Counted from the first letter of the stretch, positions 1 through 11,451 are shown. The stretch: 64,000 nt of DNA from Bubalus kerabau (GCF_029407905.1 NC_073634.1:27479501-27543500); one strand, 5' to 3'. Program-made: numbers and translations. The notes: generated by a model from the letters alone, not told the origin.

Positions 1-697
1 ATTCCAGCTCTAGGAGTCTCTCCTGAGTTGCAGTGACAAGACCTCCCCTCTCCCACCCGATGTCAATCATTCAGGGTCCCAACAGGAAACAGAGAGCCCC
101 AAGAACATTGGATATTTTTACAAATGTGTGGGTACAAAGGAACCCCATGGGGATGGTGCAATAACCTGGAACTAGTAGCAATAGAGCTGTTACAGACTCT
201 ACTCAAGGGAAGGAGTAGTATCTGCTATCAGAGCCCCGGAGAACCCAGGAGGACTCAAGTGACCACAGAACACCACCAGGTGGGATGGCCTCACAAAGAG
301 GCCCCCAGTCTCCCCTCATTCTCCATCCTCTCCTCCCCTACTCCTCCATCTCCTTCCCAGTTCTCCATCACCAAACCCACCTTGAAGCCAGAGGGAGCCT
401 GATGTGAGGTCTGTAATCGTCACGCAGCAGCGGGGAGAAGGCGAGAGAGCTGACTGGGAGGGCCAGAGTAATACACCCAGGGCAGCGTCCTACTTCCTGT
501 TTGAGCTTCTGTTTCGCTTGAGGGGGAGGGCAAGAGAAGACTTTTCTTTTTTGCTCCCCAATCCATTCTCAGATATCCAGCTCTTTATTGTTCTCTTTGA
601 ATAACAGGCCCAAACCTTCCAAGAGTCCTCTTCAGCATACATTCTCATCAGGGGCACCATCATCCCCAAGAAGACAAAACTTGGTTCTTGGGAGATG
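1..697. other. unassigned sequence
   Basis: No gene or familiar repeat is recognised here. The reading frames are short and have no family features. It ends where an L1 3' end begins. Confidence 0.4.
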
Positions 698-1202
698 AAA
701 AAAATCCTACATATGGTACATATTAATATATCCAATGGAATACTAGTCAGCCATAAAAAGGAACAAAACAATGATATTTAAAGAGACCTGAATGGACCTA
801 GAGACTGTTATGCAGAATTAAGTAAGTCAGAAAGAGAAAGATGGATATCGTATACTATTGCTTATATGTAGAATCTAGAAAAATGGTACAGATGAACTTA
901 TTTGCAAAGCCAAAATAGAGTCACAGATGTAGAAAACAAACTTGGGTTACCAAGTGGGGGAAGGGGAGTGGGATGAACTGGGAGAACGGGACTGACATAT
1001 ATACACTACTGTATAAACAATAGGTAACTAATGAGAACCTACTGTGTACTACAGGGGACGCTACTAACTTTGCGACCTAACTGGGAAGGAAACCTGAGAA
1101 AGAGTGGATATATGTATAGGCGTAACTGATGCGTTTTGCTGTGCATCAGAAATTAACACAACATCGTAAAGCAATTACACCCCAATTTAAAAAAAAAAAA
1201 GA
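698..1202 (+). mobile_element. L1 LINE 3' end (cetartiodactyl type)
   Basis: The sequence follows the end of an artiodactyl L1 in order: the end of ORF2 (cagccataaaaaggaacaaa), a 3' UTR with the phrase ctactgtgtactacaggg, and the closing aattaacacaacatcgtaaa before an A-rich tail at about 1,190-1,202. It is 5'-truncated and has no intact frame. It looks moderately old. Confidence 0.75.
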
Positions 1203-1225
1203 TGGAAAAAAAATACGTTATACTT

Positions 1226-1549
1226 CAGTTCAGTTCAGTCACTCAGCACGCCAGGCCTCCCTGTCCATCACCAACTCCCGCAGTTTACTCAGACTCGTGT
1301 CCATTGAGTCGGTGATGCCGTCCAACCATCTCATCCTCTGTCGTCCCCTTCTCCTCCCGCCTTCAATCTTTCCCAGCATCAAGGTCTTTTCAAATGAGTC
1401 AGTTCTTCACATCAGGTGGCCAAAGTATTGGAGTTTCAGCTTCAGCATCAGTCCTTCCAATGAATATTCAGGACTGATTGCCTTTAGGATGGACTAGTTG
1501 GATCTCCTTGCAGTCCAAGGGACTCTCAAGAGTCTCCTCCAACACCACA
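1226..1549 (-). mobile_element. BovB LINE, 5'-truncated, internally deleted
   Basis: This is the 3' terminus of BovB on the minus strand, beginning with the cagttcagttcagtcactcag end. About 36 bases usually found after that end, including the tcgtgtccgactctttgcg block, are missing, so the end joins directly to cacgccaggcctccctgtcc. The element stops near the Asn-Gln-Ser coding block of ORF2. Several substitutions mark it as an older copy. Confidence 0.85.
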
Positions 1550-2882
1550 TTTAGCCAACAACAACAACAAAATCTTAAATATCACAATAGTTTGTGGCCC
1601 TCCAAAGGGCCACAGCACACAAACAGACAGGAGATATAACTGTGCTGTTAAAATTCCATGGGGTGGTAGCATTTAGCAAAAAGTATCCACAAGAGTATTG
1701 TCAGGGGGAGATAACTGAGGGTGCAATAATGAAACATAGGTTAAGAAGCACTGAATTAGAGTTGACCCAAAACCCTTACTTAGGCTGTCACTGAAAGCTT
1801 TGACTCTGTCACTCTCAAAAGTACACTTTATATTCTTTTCTCTAAACTAAAATATACGTTTATGTATACTCTCTGTGCCATTCCTAATAAAAACAAAGTG
1901 CAATTTGAGTTATTTTTCACTTAACATTTTATTCAATGTATGCTTGCCCATGATGAACATCTTGGACCATGCAGAGTCTCCTGATCTGCGCACAGCTTAC
2001 AGCCTTTAGCTGATATTTGCCTACACGGAAGAGCTCGAGTCTCAGGCAAGCCAGGGGATTTCAATGCACACTCACTCTTCACTCAAGGGATCAGGCCACA
2101 AAATATGACTTGGGTGCTAGTCACTGTAATGAATATTAAAATATCAAACATACCCCCTACCTTTTAGGAGTTCACATTGTCACTAGAGATGTCACAAAGA
2201 TGGATACATTCAACACGACAATATATGAGCTGGGACTCTAGAGCAAAGAGACCAGTTTCCACATGTGGCTTGTGAAAGCAAAGGGCTTGATGCTCACATG
2301 TCATACTACTAAGGGCAAGTTAACCTGGTCCCCCAGGAGCATCAGTTCCCTACCAAGAGCCCCGCTGTTAACACTTTCCCACCCAGAGAAAACCTTATCC
2401 TTACTCTGTGTCTCTTATCTGTAAGTCAGTTCCCTTTTGTCACCAGACATCCCCCCCAGTCCCATGGCGACTCAACAGGCTTTGGTGTAGAGCCTGTCAG
2501 AGGCTTCTTGAAAGTGTAAATAGAGTGTGTCTACTGTTTCCCCCCTTATCCATACACTTCTTTGGCCCTTCAAAGAGCTCTAGTAGATTAGAGAGGCCCC
2601 ATGTCTCCTTACCAAAGACAGGCTGCCTTTCCACAGGAGGTGGAGTTTCTCAAGTGCTCCGTAATCCAGCCCTGAGAGGTTCTGCTGACTGGCCTGGCAT
2701 GGAAACAAAACTTGTGGGCTGTTTCCTAGAAGCCCTTCTGGTGCTCTTCAGGTCTTCAGCACAGAGGTCAGTCTCAAGAAAAGTCTCTCATTTTGTCCCA
2801 CCCTTCCATAAAATCAATTTTCTCATCCATTTGAGGAAAGACACTGCCACCAAAAATAACAATAATAATAAAATACACAGTA
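1550..2882. other. unassigned sequence with possible L2 scrap
   Basis: There is no recognised gene. A stretch at about 2,110-2,200 (taggagttcacattgtcac) vaguely resembles the inverted L2 3' end. The rest is not assigned. Confidence 0.35.
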
Positions 2883-3028
2883 TGGGGACTTCCCTGGTTG
2901 TCCAGTGGTTAAGACTCTGCGCTTCTAATGCAGAAGGTAAAGGTTTGATCCCTGGTCCCGGAACTAAGATCCCACATGTTGGGCAGTACAGCCAAAAGTT
3001 TTAAAAAAATAGAATGAAAAAAAAAAAA
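2883..3028 (+). mobile_element. CHR-type tRNA-Glu-derived SINE
   Basis: The head acttccctggttgtccagtgg, the B-box-like ggtttgatccctgg, the body ggaactaagatcccacatg and an A-rich tail identify a cetartiodactyl CHR SINE. Its 3' third is included in the long duplication that flanks the following BovB. Confidence 0.85.
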
Positions 3029-3064
3029 GCACAGTATGCTTTGCTTCCCATTGCTTGGAGGTTT
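2964..3064 (+). repeat. long direct repeat, copy A, beside BovB
   Basis: These 101 bases recur at 3,631-3,727 in the same orientation, with a few substitutions and small indels in A runs. The pair exactly brackets the BovB fragment. The repeat holds the CHR SINE 3' third, its A-rich tail and about 35 bases of flank ending ttgcttggaggttt. The simplest reading is a target-site duplication far longer than the usual 7-20 bases. Confidence 0.85.
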
Positions 3065-3630
3065 CAGTTCAGTTCAGTCACTCAGTCGTGTCCGACTCTT
3101 TGCGACCCCATGAATTGCAGCACGCCAGGCCTCTCTATCCATCACCAACTCCCGGAGTTCACTCAGACTCACGTCCATCGAGTCAGTGATGCCATCCAGC
3201 CATCTCATCCTCTGTCATCCCCTTCTCCTCCTGCCCCCAATCCCTCCCAGCATCAGAGTCTTTTCCAATGAGTCAACTCTTCGCATGAGGTGGCCAAAGT
3301 ACTGGAGTTTCAGCTTCAGCATCATTCCCTCCAAAGAAATCCCAGGGCTGATCTCCTTCAGAATGGACTGGTTGGATCTCCTTTCAGTCCAAGGGACTCT
3401 CAAGAGTCTTCTCCAACACCACAGTTCAAAAGCATCAATTCTTTGGTGCTCATCTTTCTTCACAGTCCAGCTCTCACATCCATACATGACCACAGGAAAA
3501 ACCATAGCCTTGACTAGACGGACCTTTGTTGGCAAAGTAATGTCTCTGCTTTTGAATATGCTATCTAGGTTGGTCATAACTTTTCATCCAAGGAGTAAGC
3601 GTCTTTTAATTTCATGGCTGCAGTCACCAT
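3065..3630 (-). mobile_element. BovB LINE, 5'-truncated
   Basis: The 3' end of BovB lies on the minus strand, from the cagttcagttcag terminus to a truncation in ORF2 near the ccatgaaattaaaagacgc block. An open minus-strand segment at 3,215-3,577 still reads the region after the reverse transcriptase (MTNLDSIFKSRDITLPTKVR). Truncation explains the missing RT core. It is bracketed by a direct repeat of about 97 bases. Confidence 0.9.
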
Positions 3631-3727
3631 CTAAGATCCCACATGTCAGGCAGTACAGCCAAAAGTTTTAAAAAATAGAACGGAAAAAAAAAGCACAGTA
3701 TCTTTGCTTCCCATTGCTTGGAGGTTT
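3631..3727 (+). repeat. long direct repeat, copy B, beside BovB
   Basis: This is the second copy of the segment at 2,964-3,064, directly after the 5'-truncated end of BovB. It begins ctaagatcccacatgt and ends ttgcttggaggttt, then continues into flank not present after copy A. The differences are a few substitutions and A-run length changes. Confidence 0.85.
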
Positions 3728-4374
3728 AAGGCACTGTTATCCATCTGAACTTGTGCAGGAGATGGTCGTGAGGTTATCTGTATCACATTTCACTTTTTGA
3801 CATATCACCTTGTTTACACCACCCTTTTCAGTTGTTTATAGGATATAGGTTACCTTTAAATGCTCTGGTTTTGTTTAGTCATTTTTTTTTCTCCCGACAA
3901 TAAAAAATTTTAAAGGCAGCCATTGTTCTAAGAAACGACTATTGTACTTGGGGCACCGAGATGCTTTAATGGGGAAAGACAGCTTGTCTTGTATCTTGGC
4001 CTCCCGTATCTTTTTGAACCAGGCTTTGATGCTCTGCGGAGTTTTCTGACTCCATCATTGAACTATGCAGCGCTCTGCGGTTCTTAAGAGCAAATGAGTT
4101 TCTTCTTTAAACATAGGCCTCTGCTTAGCACATTTAGTACTATTTGACTTGGGTCTCTAGATAGTGCTGTTCCTGGAATGGACTTCACATGCTGAATTTT
4201 TCTGTTTTAATTACCCACACTCCTATCACATATGCTGAAGTGACCTTTTTTTTTTTTCCTATAGCTTCTCCAACAATTTGCTGAGATGCAGAGATTTATA
4301 GAGAGTCCTTCTGGGTTAGGAATTTACAGGTTAACTCTTTCATGTGCAAGTTCATACTATCTCTGAAAATATAT
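3728..4374. other. unassigned sequence
   Basis: Nothing is recognised in this AT-rich stretch apart from short T and A runs. Confidence 0.4.
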
Positions 4375-4533
4375 TCCCAGCAAACAATTCAAAATAGGGA
4401 GAGGTTCAAATGCACACAAATATTCCTTGCAACATTATTTAGAATAAGAAAAAGTGAGGGTTGGTTATACGGCAATATGATAAAACATGTAAATTATAGT
4501 GTTAAATGAAAAAAGGAAGATGTGCACCTAGGC

Positions 4534-4872
4534 CTGTGCTGTGTTGTGCTCAGTTGCTCAGTCAAGTCCGACTCTTTGCAACCCCAGGGACTGTATCCCA
4601 CCAGGCTCCTCTGTCCATTGCATTCTCCAGGCAAGAATACTGGAGTAGGTTGCCACTCCCTTCTCCAGGGAATCTTCCCAACCCAGGGATCGAATCCAGG
4701 TCTCCTGCATTGCAGGTGGATTCTTTACCATGTGAGCCACCAAAGAAGTCCAAGAATACTGGAGCAGGTAGCCTATCCCCTCTCCAGAGGATCTTCCCAA
4801 TCCAGGAATCAAACTAGGGTCTCTGCATTGCAGACAGATTCTTTACCGGCTGAGCTACCAGGGAAGCCCCAA
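4534..4872 (-). mobile_element. Bov-tA SINE, dimeric
   Basis: Read on the minus strand this holds tRNA-Glu-like head, partial BovA, second tRNA-like head, then full BovA. The second head ends at gagccaccaaagaagtcc, and a second BovA piece begins at once (aagaatactggagcagg). The 8-base flank acctaggc occurs at 4,526-4,533 and again at 4,873-4,880, so the dimer was inserted as one unit. Confidence 0.85.
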
Positions 4873-4904
4873 ACCTAGGCATATAACTATGTAAAAATGC
4901 ACAT

Positions 4905-5088
4905 GAGGTGATTTCCCCAGTGGTTCAGTGGTTAAGAATCTGCCTTGCAATGCAGAGGACTCGGGTTCTATCCCTCATTGGCGAGCTAAAATCCCACGTA
5001 TCATGGAGCAACTAAGCCCGTACGCCTCAATTAGAGAGTCCGCACCCTGCAACTAGGACCCCAAATAAATAAGTAAAGTAGTAAGTTT
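4905..5088 (+). mobile_element. CHR-type SINE
   Basis: The head gatttccccagtggttcagtgg, the internal gggttctatccctc and the body with gcaactaagcccgtacgcc identify a long CHR element, ending in an AAATAAATAAGTAA tail. The flanks aaaaatgcacatga and aaaaatgcatgtga are a diverged target-site duplication in the old L1. Confidence 0.8.
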
Positions 5089-5165
5089 CAAAAAATGCAT
5101 GTGAAAAAAGCCTGGAAGGAACACACGCAACTATTGTAAATAGTTGTGAATATACACAATCTTGC

Positions 5166-6291
5166 CAAGATGACAGACCAACTTTTTAAAAGTTTTCTAA
5201 ACTCTTTTTTATTTTGTCATCTTGCTTGATTAATTTTAAAAAATGATTTCAAGTAGATCGCTGCTTCAGTGGATTGATGGAGTAGCTCGATCTTTTTACC
5301 TGAAGTGAGACAAAAATCTCACTCTCATTTTGTTACATAACCTTCATTTAAATTAGAATTTTGAAAAGTCAGCTCCACTAACGCTGATTCATAAAAGGTG
5401 TTTGATGGCTTAATATAGGAGTTGATATCACACATGAATGTAAATCCAGCAGGGAAGCAAGTCTGGTGGCTGATGCCATTTGGGGACGTTGGGCCTGAGT
5501 GCATAGGTATTTCAAGGAAATTGGGATTTTTTTCGTGAGTCCCCAGATTTGTGCATTTTGGCCACTAATCCAAATTCAAAAATAAAGTAGAAGCATTTGT
5601 GGGCTAAACAGAACATATCTACAAGCTGGATTCAGCCAGCTGGCAGCCAGTTTGAGACCCCTAATATGAAACCCATTTCTGAAGTTACAGCGACTGCCTG
5701 ATCTCTGAGCACTCAGCCACCAAACCCCACCTCCCACCGTGCTCTTCCGTTGACTCTTCCTCAGGGAGCCGTGCGTCACTTCTGGCTGTTTGATGAGGCT
5801 GATGGAAGATGTTAGTCCTCAAAGTATAAAAGGCTTGTGAATCTGTCCCTAGCTGGAAGCATTTCTCCTACCAGAATGTGAAAGTTGGCAACATCTTTAA
5901 TATTAATTTGTATTGCCGTCTGTCGCTTACATTTAGTGTGGCTGTGAGGAATGGACTTGAAGCTATTCGAATATGACTGGTTTCATCCTTGACCCCTTCA
6001 GCATTGTCAGATGTACCAGCCAGGTTCGAGCTGCGTTTCCAGCTTGTTGTCAATCAGATTTGAGCAGTCAATGTGTTAATCTCTGTTTTCTTCCAGTATC
6101 ACTGCCCTGACACCAGTTATTGGTTTCAGAGAGCTGCCCTCAAGATGTAGCCCTCTCTTCTGCTGTTTCTTCACTGTCTCTGTCTCCCTCTCTCTCTCAT
6201 CCCTGGATGCTCCTTTGGTACCGTGACCAAACACAGAGGGATCATTCCTGCTTTTATACTAGCATCTGCTTCTGCTGTCTTAGGAAGGGGG
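5166..6291. other. unassigned sequence with hAT-like scrap
   Basis: Mostly unrecognised. At about 5,585-5,662 the string gggctaaacagaacatatc followed by ccagtttgagacccc resembles the end of a non-autonomous hAT element of the kind common in mammals. No gene is supported. Confidence 0.35.
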
Positions 6292-6293
6292 CA

Positions 6294-6412
6294 GAACTTC
6301 CCTGGTGGCCCAGTGGTTAAGACTCCATGCTTCCAAAGCAGAGGTTGTGGGTTCAATTCCTGGTTAGGGAAATAAGATCCCACACACAGTGCAGTCAGGT
6401 TAAAAATAATAA
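6294..6412 (+). mobile_element. CHR-type SINE
   Basis: The head acttccctggtggcccagtgg, the B-box-like gggttcaattcctgg and the body gaaataagatcccacacac identify it, with a short A/T-rich tail. Confidence 0.85.
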
Positions 6413-8767
6413 TGAGGAATGGGCCCAGGCAACCTTCACTTCTAGAAAATGACCCTTTTCCCTGCAGTGACCCAACTGGCTTTGCCACAAAGATCGTCTC
6501 ACTATTCTCTGGAATATTTGAACCTGGACTTGCAACAAAGGGCAGCTGATGCTCCAGGACTGACCATCATTCCCAGTCATGCTATACCATGGACTATCTG
6601 GCTCCACAAGGTTAATGTGATGTCCTGAGGCCCTGGGGCCACGGCAAACGGCACCTGAAATATCTAGGAGTTGATGCATTGATCAATCAATTAACCACTC
6701 ATCAATAAACAAATGAGCTGAGACTCCCCAAGTAGCCAGCTTGGCTTTGACATAGAGACCAGCTCCCTCCTTCACCATCCGGGACCTATTGTGGTTACAA
6801 ACGCCTCCTATTAGTTCTTGGTTTATTTGGGAACTGCAGATGCTGCCAGATGTTTACTTTTAACGTGAGGAGAATTACACTGCCCTTGTGGTTGAAGAAA
6901 GGGGGCTGGGGGTGCTGGGGGAGTGGGCAAGCCCCTCCACAGCCCAGTCACTGGGGGCTCCTTCCCTCTCCCCTCCAGATGTGGCCCAGCCCCCACCCCA
7001 TTTCGCCAAGTCAGCAGACCCGGACTATTCCAAGCATGGAGGACCCTGCAGGCTCCAGAGCACAAGCAGAGCCCACATGGCCCAGCATGTGGGGCACACG
7101 TGTGTAACTCTGAGGTCACGCCTGGGCTCCACCAGCCCTCACAGTGCTCTCCTCGCCGCAGAGTCCCCTTCTCACCTTGGTCTTTGAAGCAGCCCCTTCC
7201 TCATCTAGACCAAAAGGCAGACTTCCCTGTGGAATGATTTGGACCAATCTGTAAATGATGCTTTGGGAAGTTATGGCTGAGGTAGAACACCAAGACTACC
7301 CTTAGAACCCCAGAAAGCCTGATCCATTTTGCAGCTACAACCCTATTGCCTGCTCCCATCATCACTTGTAGAGCCCAGTGGGATTGTGGGATCTCAAGTT
7401 CCTAAGGGAAGCTGAGGCTGATGGAAGAGGCCAAAAGCATCAGTATCTTCCCACTAGGGTCCAAAACCTCCCAGAGATACGGCAAGCAATTACCGACAAT
7501 CATTGCCCCTTGAAGGAAAGGTCCTGATTCCATATCACTTTGCCACCTTCATCTCCACTGCTGGACAAGGAGGGAAAGCCTTCTCTTTGTTCCAATCTAT
7601 TCTCCTTCTCCCTTCTGCTTTCTTGGGCTCTAACAACCTAAAAGCTAAAAATACCCTCTTTTTCTCTTTTCTTCCTGGTATACCCGGAAAGCAGGATGAC
7701 ATGGCAGAAACTCACAACCAGCCTGTACTTCCAAACAGAAATGGACCTGGGAGGAGGGAGGAGTAAGTGGCAGCGCTCAGACCATCCCAGGCAGGCCGCA
7801 GTAGCCTTGCAGAGAAGAGGCCCATGGATAGGGTTGCACATATTTTTTTGAGAACTTATGATGTGACGTCAAACTAGGCAGAGCATGACTAAGGAGACTA
7901 CTTACTGGATTTTCTTAGAATTCCTAGGAACTATACCCCTCTCATGTCTAAGCCATTCATCCCAAACTCAGCAATGATTGAGGGCTAGTAGGAAAAGGAA
8001 AGAACTGCCCTGATAACTTTCTCTAGATCTCGTGTTTCCAAGACTAAATGGGAGGCAGAAATCACAAAGTGTTATCTCAGTGTGAAATGTGAACTTACCC
8101 AGTTCTTACCTGTACCCAGCCCTCTCCACTCCCACCCTTCACCAGCTCCATCCTCTGCAAAAACCCACAGTATATAACTATTCAGCTGGAAACTGAATCC
8201 ATTTTCAATCCAGTAGTCATCTTTCTTTTCCCTCACCCACAGCTGCTACTGCACAGGACTAAGGCCAAGATGAAGGTCCTGAAAGTCCCTCTGTCTTTTT
8301 CCTCATGTATTCCTGCCACTCCCACCCCCAGGGCCTGCTTCCCTTTCCTTCTTGTTTTCATAGAGTCTCTGACCCTTCTGAGAAGGTAGAGTCATCAATG
8401 AACTGTACACATATATTCCACTCTCCAGCTTTGTTGAACAACGTTACCACCATGTAACTCTCCCTGGAAACTTTAGGAAGCCCAAGGGAGGAGACACAGG
8501 GAATGAAGGACCTGAGGACACGTGGGGAGCAGGGGTGTGTGACTCTGGTGGCTCACTCCTGAAAGTGGCCATGAATAAGGATATTTCAAGGTTCTCAAAA
8601 AGAGCAGGAAGTACTCAAAGGCTTGACTGAGACTATGGCCTTAACCTCTACCCATTGGATAGAGGTCATGGGAGACTAGGGAGAGGTCCCAGACCAGGAA
8701 GAGGTCATTGGAGACAATAGAAGATGTAGCTGGGACCTTTGGATGGAGTTCCTGGGTCACCAAGGAG
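6413..8767. other. unassigned sequence, 2.3 kb without young repeats
   Basis: No gene or repeat is recognised. A TATATAA at 8,171-8,177 lies about 93 bases before an ATG at 8,270 with context ccaagATGa. The frame from it runs 39 codons to a TAG at 8,387 and matches no family I know. Short frames at 6,850-7,240 are proline- and serine-rich and overlap one another, so they are probably chance. Confidence 0.4.
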
Positions 8768-8990
8768 TCACTGTGGTCTAGTGGATATGAACTTGAGCTC
8801 TGAAGTCAATCACCCTGGTTCCGAATCCTAGCTCCATAAATGATGCCCTGTGGGACCTCTATAAGGGTTCATTTACATCACTTAGCGTTGGTTTCTTCAT
8901 CTGTGAAAAGGGGCTAAAATAGTACTTACCTTCTAGGGCAGTTGTGAGGTATACATACCGACAGTAATGTTGGTGAGTCATCGAGTTAAT
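8768..8990 (+). mobile_element. MIR SINE
   Basis: This matches MIR in order: gtggtctagtggatatgaac, the promoter-derived ggttccgaatcctagctcc, tttcttcatctgtgaaaagg, and tacttaccttctagggcag. Its divergence fits an old mammalian repeat. Confidence 0.8.
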
Positions 8991-9773
8991 CACTTCATGT
9001 ACTATTATTATTATTGTCTTTTACTCTGGGTTCCAGACCTGACTCACACCAAGAGGTCCTAAGGAAAGCTGACCATCTCTCTGTGGGTCAGTGTGGCAGG
9101 GTCCATCCAGCCTCCCCCAGTCCTGTATTCAGTCAGATGTGGCTCTGTACATGGCAGGTGAGGCAGGCTGGGAGGGCCAGGACCAGACGAGACCACCCAG
9201 TGGGCTGGGGAAGGTGCTGGCAGGATGGCCTCAGCTGCAGCTGCCGGGCAGCCGTCCAGGGTGACAGGCAGAACGCAGTGTGGAAGGGTGTGGGGACACA
9301 CAACAGGTGGCAGCTCTGCAGCAGTTGGCCACGGGGGAGATGAGCGGAGGACCTCCTAGCATTTGGGAAGAGGGAGTCCTGACCAACGGGTGGGCCACAG
9401 CAATGAGCAACTCCAGAGCGGGGCTCTGAAACCCAAGCAGGCGGGCAGCCTCAGGAAAGTCTTGTCAACAGATTCCAGCACCCACCGAAAGTTAGATGTG
9501 ATGGGGAGAGGCCAGAGAGAACAAAGTTGCCAAATTGAAGCTGTCGGCCTAGGACACAAGGAGGAGTGGCATTCCTGGAGCTCGGCCTCAAACCCAGCCC
9601 AGAGAATGGGAGAAGACCTGCACAGGCTTCTGAGAGTGGGGCAGGGCCTGATGAGGGCCAGCCTGATCCTGATCCCTTGTCGGAGGGCAACAGGCTCAGG
9701 CCTGACACGGAGAGGACCCCACTATACGGGTGCAGGAGAGGGAAGCTGGAGGTCATTGAGGGCTAACTGTGAA

Positions 9774-9775
<2 letters not shown>
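8991..9775. other. unassigned sequence
   Basis: Moderately GC-rich DNA with overlapping short frames on both strands and no protein-family features. A short ATT run lies at 9,003-9,015. Confidence 0.4.
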
Positions 9776-9821
<46 letters not shown>

Positions 9822-9832
9822 TATACTCTCTC
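9776..9832 (+). repeat. compound (CT)n(AC)n microsatellite
   Basis: About eleven CT units run directly into about eleven AC/CA units and then atatactctctctc. It should be length-variable between individuals. Confidence 0.95.
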
Positions 9833-11451
9833 TCTAGCTACTACTCCAGTATTCCTGCTTCTTGCTTTTTTGCCCTATTTTTTTCTCCCCCAGATCCTCC
9901 TTGCTGATAAAGAACCAAAGAACCAAAATAGGTAGGGTCAACTTTTTTTTTAATGAAAAGTCCAGTCCCTCAGGACCTAACAGCTCCCCCAACAGTCACC
10001 TGGCAAGTGACTTGTCACCCTGCACCCCAGTGGAAACATGAGCTGCAGTGAGCAGGGAGCTGGACGCAATTAGAAGGACAGTGAGGCTTCCCATAGCCCC
10101 TGACTCTGGTCCAGCTCTCGATTGTCTCTTTTTTAGGATCAGCTAACAAATCCATAAATTCTGCTCCAGACCCATGTCTTGCCAATGATCCTGAAGACTT
10201 TTTCTGGGAGGGTAAGTAACCTTGGGAGCCAGGTAGAGGTTCATCACTGCTAGACCCGCATCCCTACAGACATGAAAACTTAACCCATACTCATCTATAT
10301 AGGCCGATAAGCCTCACACTTGAGTGTCTATATTAACCCCTAAGCTTCACATACACACACACGTTTATACTGTTTCTAACCCACACGCCTATTCTCAATC
10401 ACTGGCCTCCGGTGTGTAAGGACACAAGCAACAGGAGTGGGCCCCACATCAAGGAAGAATGTAAAGGATGATCACTAGATCCCCAGGCCCCAGCCTCTGG
10501 GTACCTCAGCCACACTGTCCTTTCACCTGCCCTGGCTGGGCCCCCTCTTCCTGCTCAGCAAGTGATCTGAGGTCTAGTGATCTGGACTTGAGGGGAGCAG
10601 ACCGACTGCCTGCTCACTTTGCCCCCAGCTGTAGAGTATGGTTACTGGTGTGCAGGACATTCGGATGCACTGAGAGCTGAGCTCTGCAGACGCCATCTGG
10701 AGCTAGGGTCACGGGACCCTTCCCACCTCTAGGGCTTCCTGAATTCATAAAAGGCAGATGACCGGTGATGTCAGTCAGAGGAAATTTGATAGAGACAAGA
10801 GGCTACACAGGTGATGGAAGAGGTAAGAAGCCACACAGGCATGCTAAGCCAATCCAGATGTGAGCAATAGCAGGGAGCCATTTCTGCCCCAGGGCTGGAC
10901 AAAGACAGGAAAGAGAGAAAGTGAGGTCACCAGGGTCTGAAACCAGGGCTGTCCGGTGGGAATTGCAACCACAGACGGGTCGTCTGATGTGAGCTGGAGC
11001 CATAAAGAGATCCAGCTTCTGCTAAAGACACCTTAGGAAGCAGGGAGAAAGAGATACCCCAAGTTCCCCGCACCTTACACCTTCTAACCTGCTGCCAGGC
11101 CCCCCACTGGATGAATTTGCCTGAAAGCCCAAGGGCAAAGAGCCTGAGACGTACAGTCCATACAGAGCAGCCCCCAAAGGTCAAGGGACCAGTCTGAGAG
11201 CAAACAGGTTATGGACCAGCACAGGAAGGATAATCCACCAGGCCTTGGATGGGCCAGTGGTGAGAGGTTTAGAGAAATTCTAGAACCACCTCCCCAGGAA
11301 GCAGCATCCTTCTCAGTCTTCTCGCTTCACAACAATGGAAATGGATTAACTGCCTGGATGCCCCATCAGTGTGCAGAGTCAGAAGGTAATTCTACACACT
11401 CATCACAGGGAGAGACCCCTGAAGAAAACTGAATACTGTTTGTTTGTTTTT
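9833..11451. other. unassigned sequence containing a candidate exon
   Basis: No repeats are recognised. The only structured item is the candidate exon at 10,137-10,211. The remaining frames are short and overlap on both strands. Confidence 0.4.
10137..10211 (+). other. candidate internal coding exon (75 nt)
   Basis: A pyrimidine-rich tract ends in ctcttttttag at 10,136. A branch-point-like ctgac lies about 35 bases upstream, and a consensus donor (gggagg then gtaagt) follows at 10,212. Only one of the three frames is open across it; it reads SANKSINSAPDPCLANDPED and then FFWEG. The length is divisible by three and the exon is phase 1 at both ends, as is common for exons of extracellular modules. 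I do not recognise the peptide. Chance cannot be excluded, and no partner exon was found. Confidence 0.3.

Larger units (their letters stand above)
4375..5165 (+). mobile_element. old L1 3' region split by two SINEs
   Basis: Three pieces read as one old L1M 3' region: 4,375-4,533 (ttccttgcaacattatttagaa, then gttaaatgaaaaaaggaaga), 4,881-4,904, and 5,089-about 5,165 (gcctggaaggaacacacgcaa). A Bov-tA dimer and a CHR SINE interrupt it. The order and content match the L1 segment after ORF2. Confidence 0.6.

Noticed and set aside
3186..3671. 161-codon plus-strand frame
   Set aside because: It is the antisense of BovB ORF2. Near-identical frames recur at each minus-strand BovB (1,129, 18,039).
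6050..6149. Possible terminal exon after cttccag at about 6,097
   Set aside because: The acceptor is good but only about 17 codons follow before a stop, and no partner exon or family match was found.
9776..9832. Possible CRISPR-like or bacterial array
   Set aside because: It is a dinucleotide microsatellite. The window is clearly mammalian and no array of spaced repeats exists.
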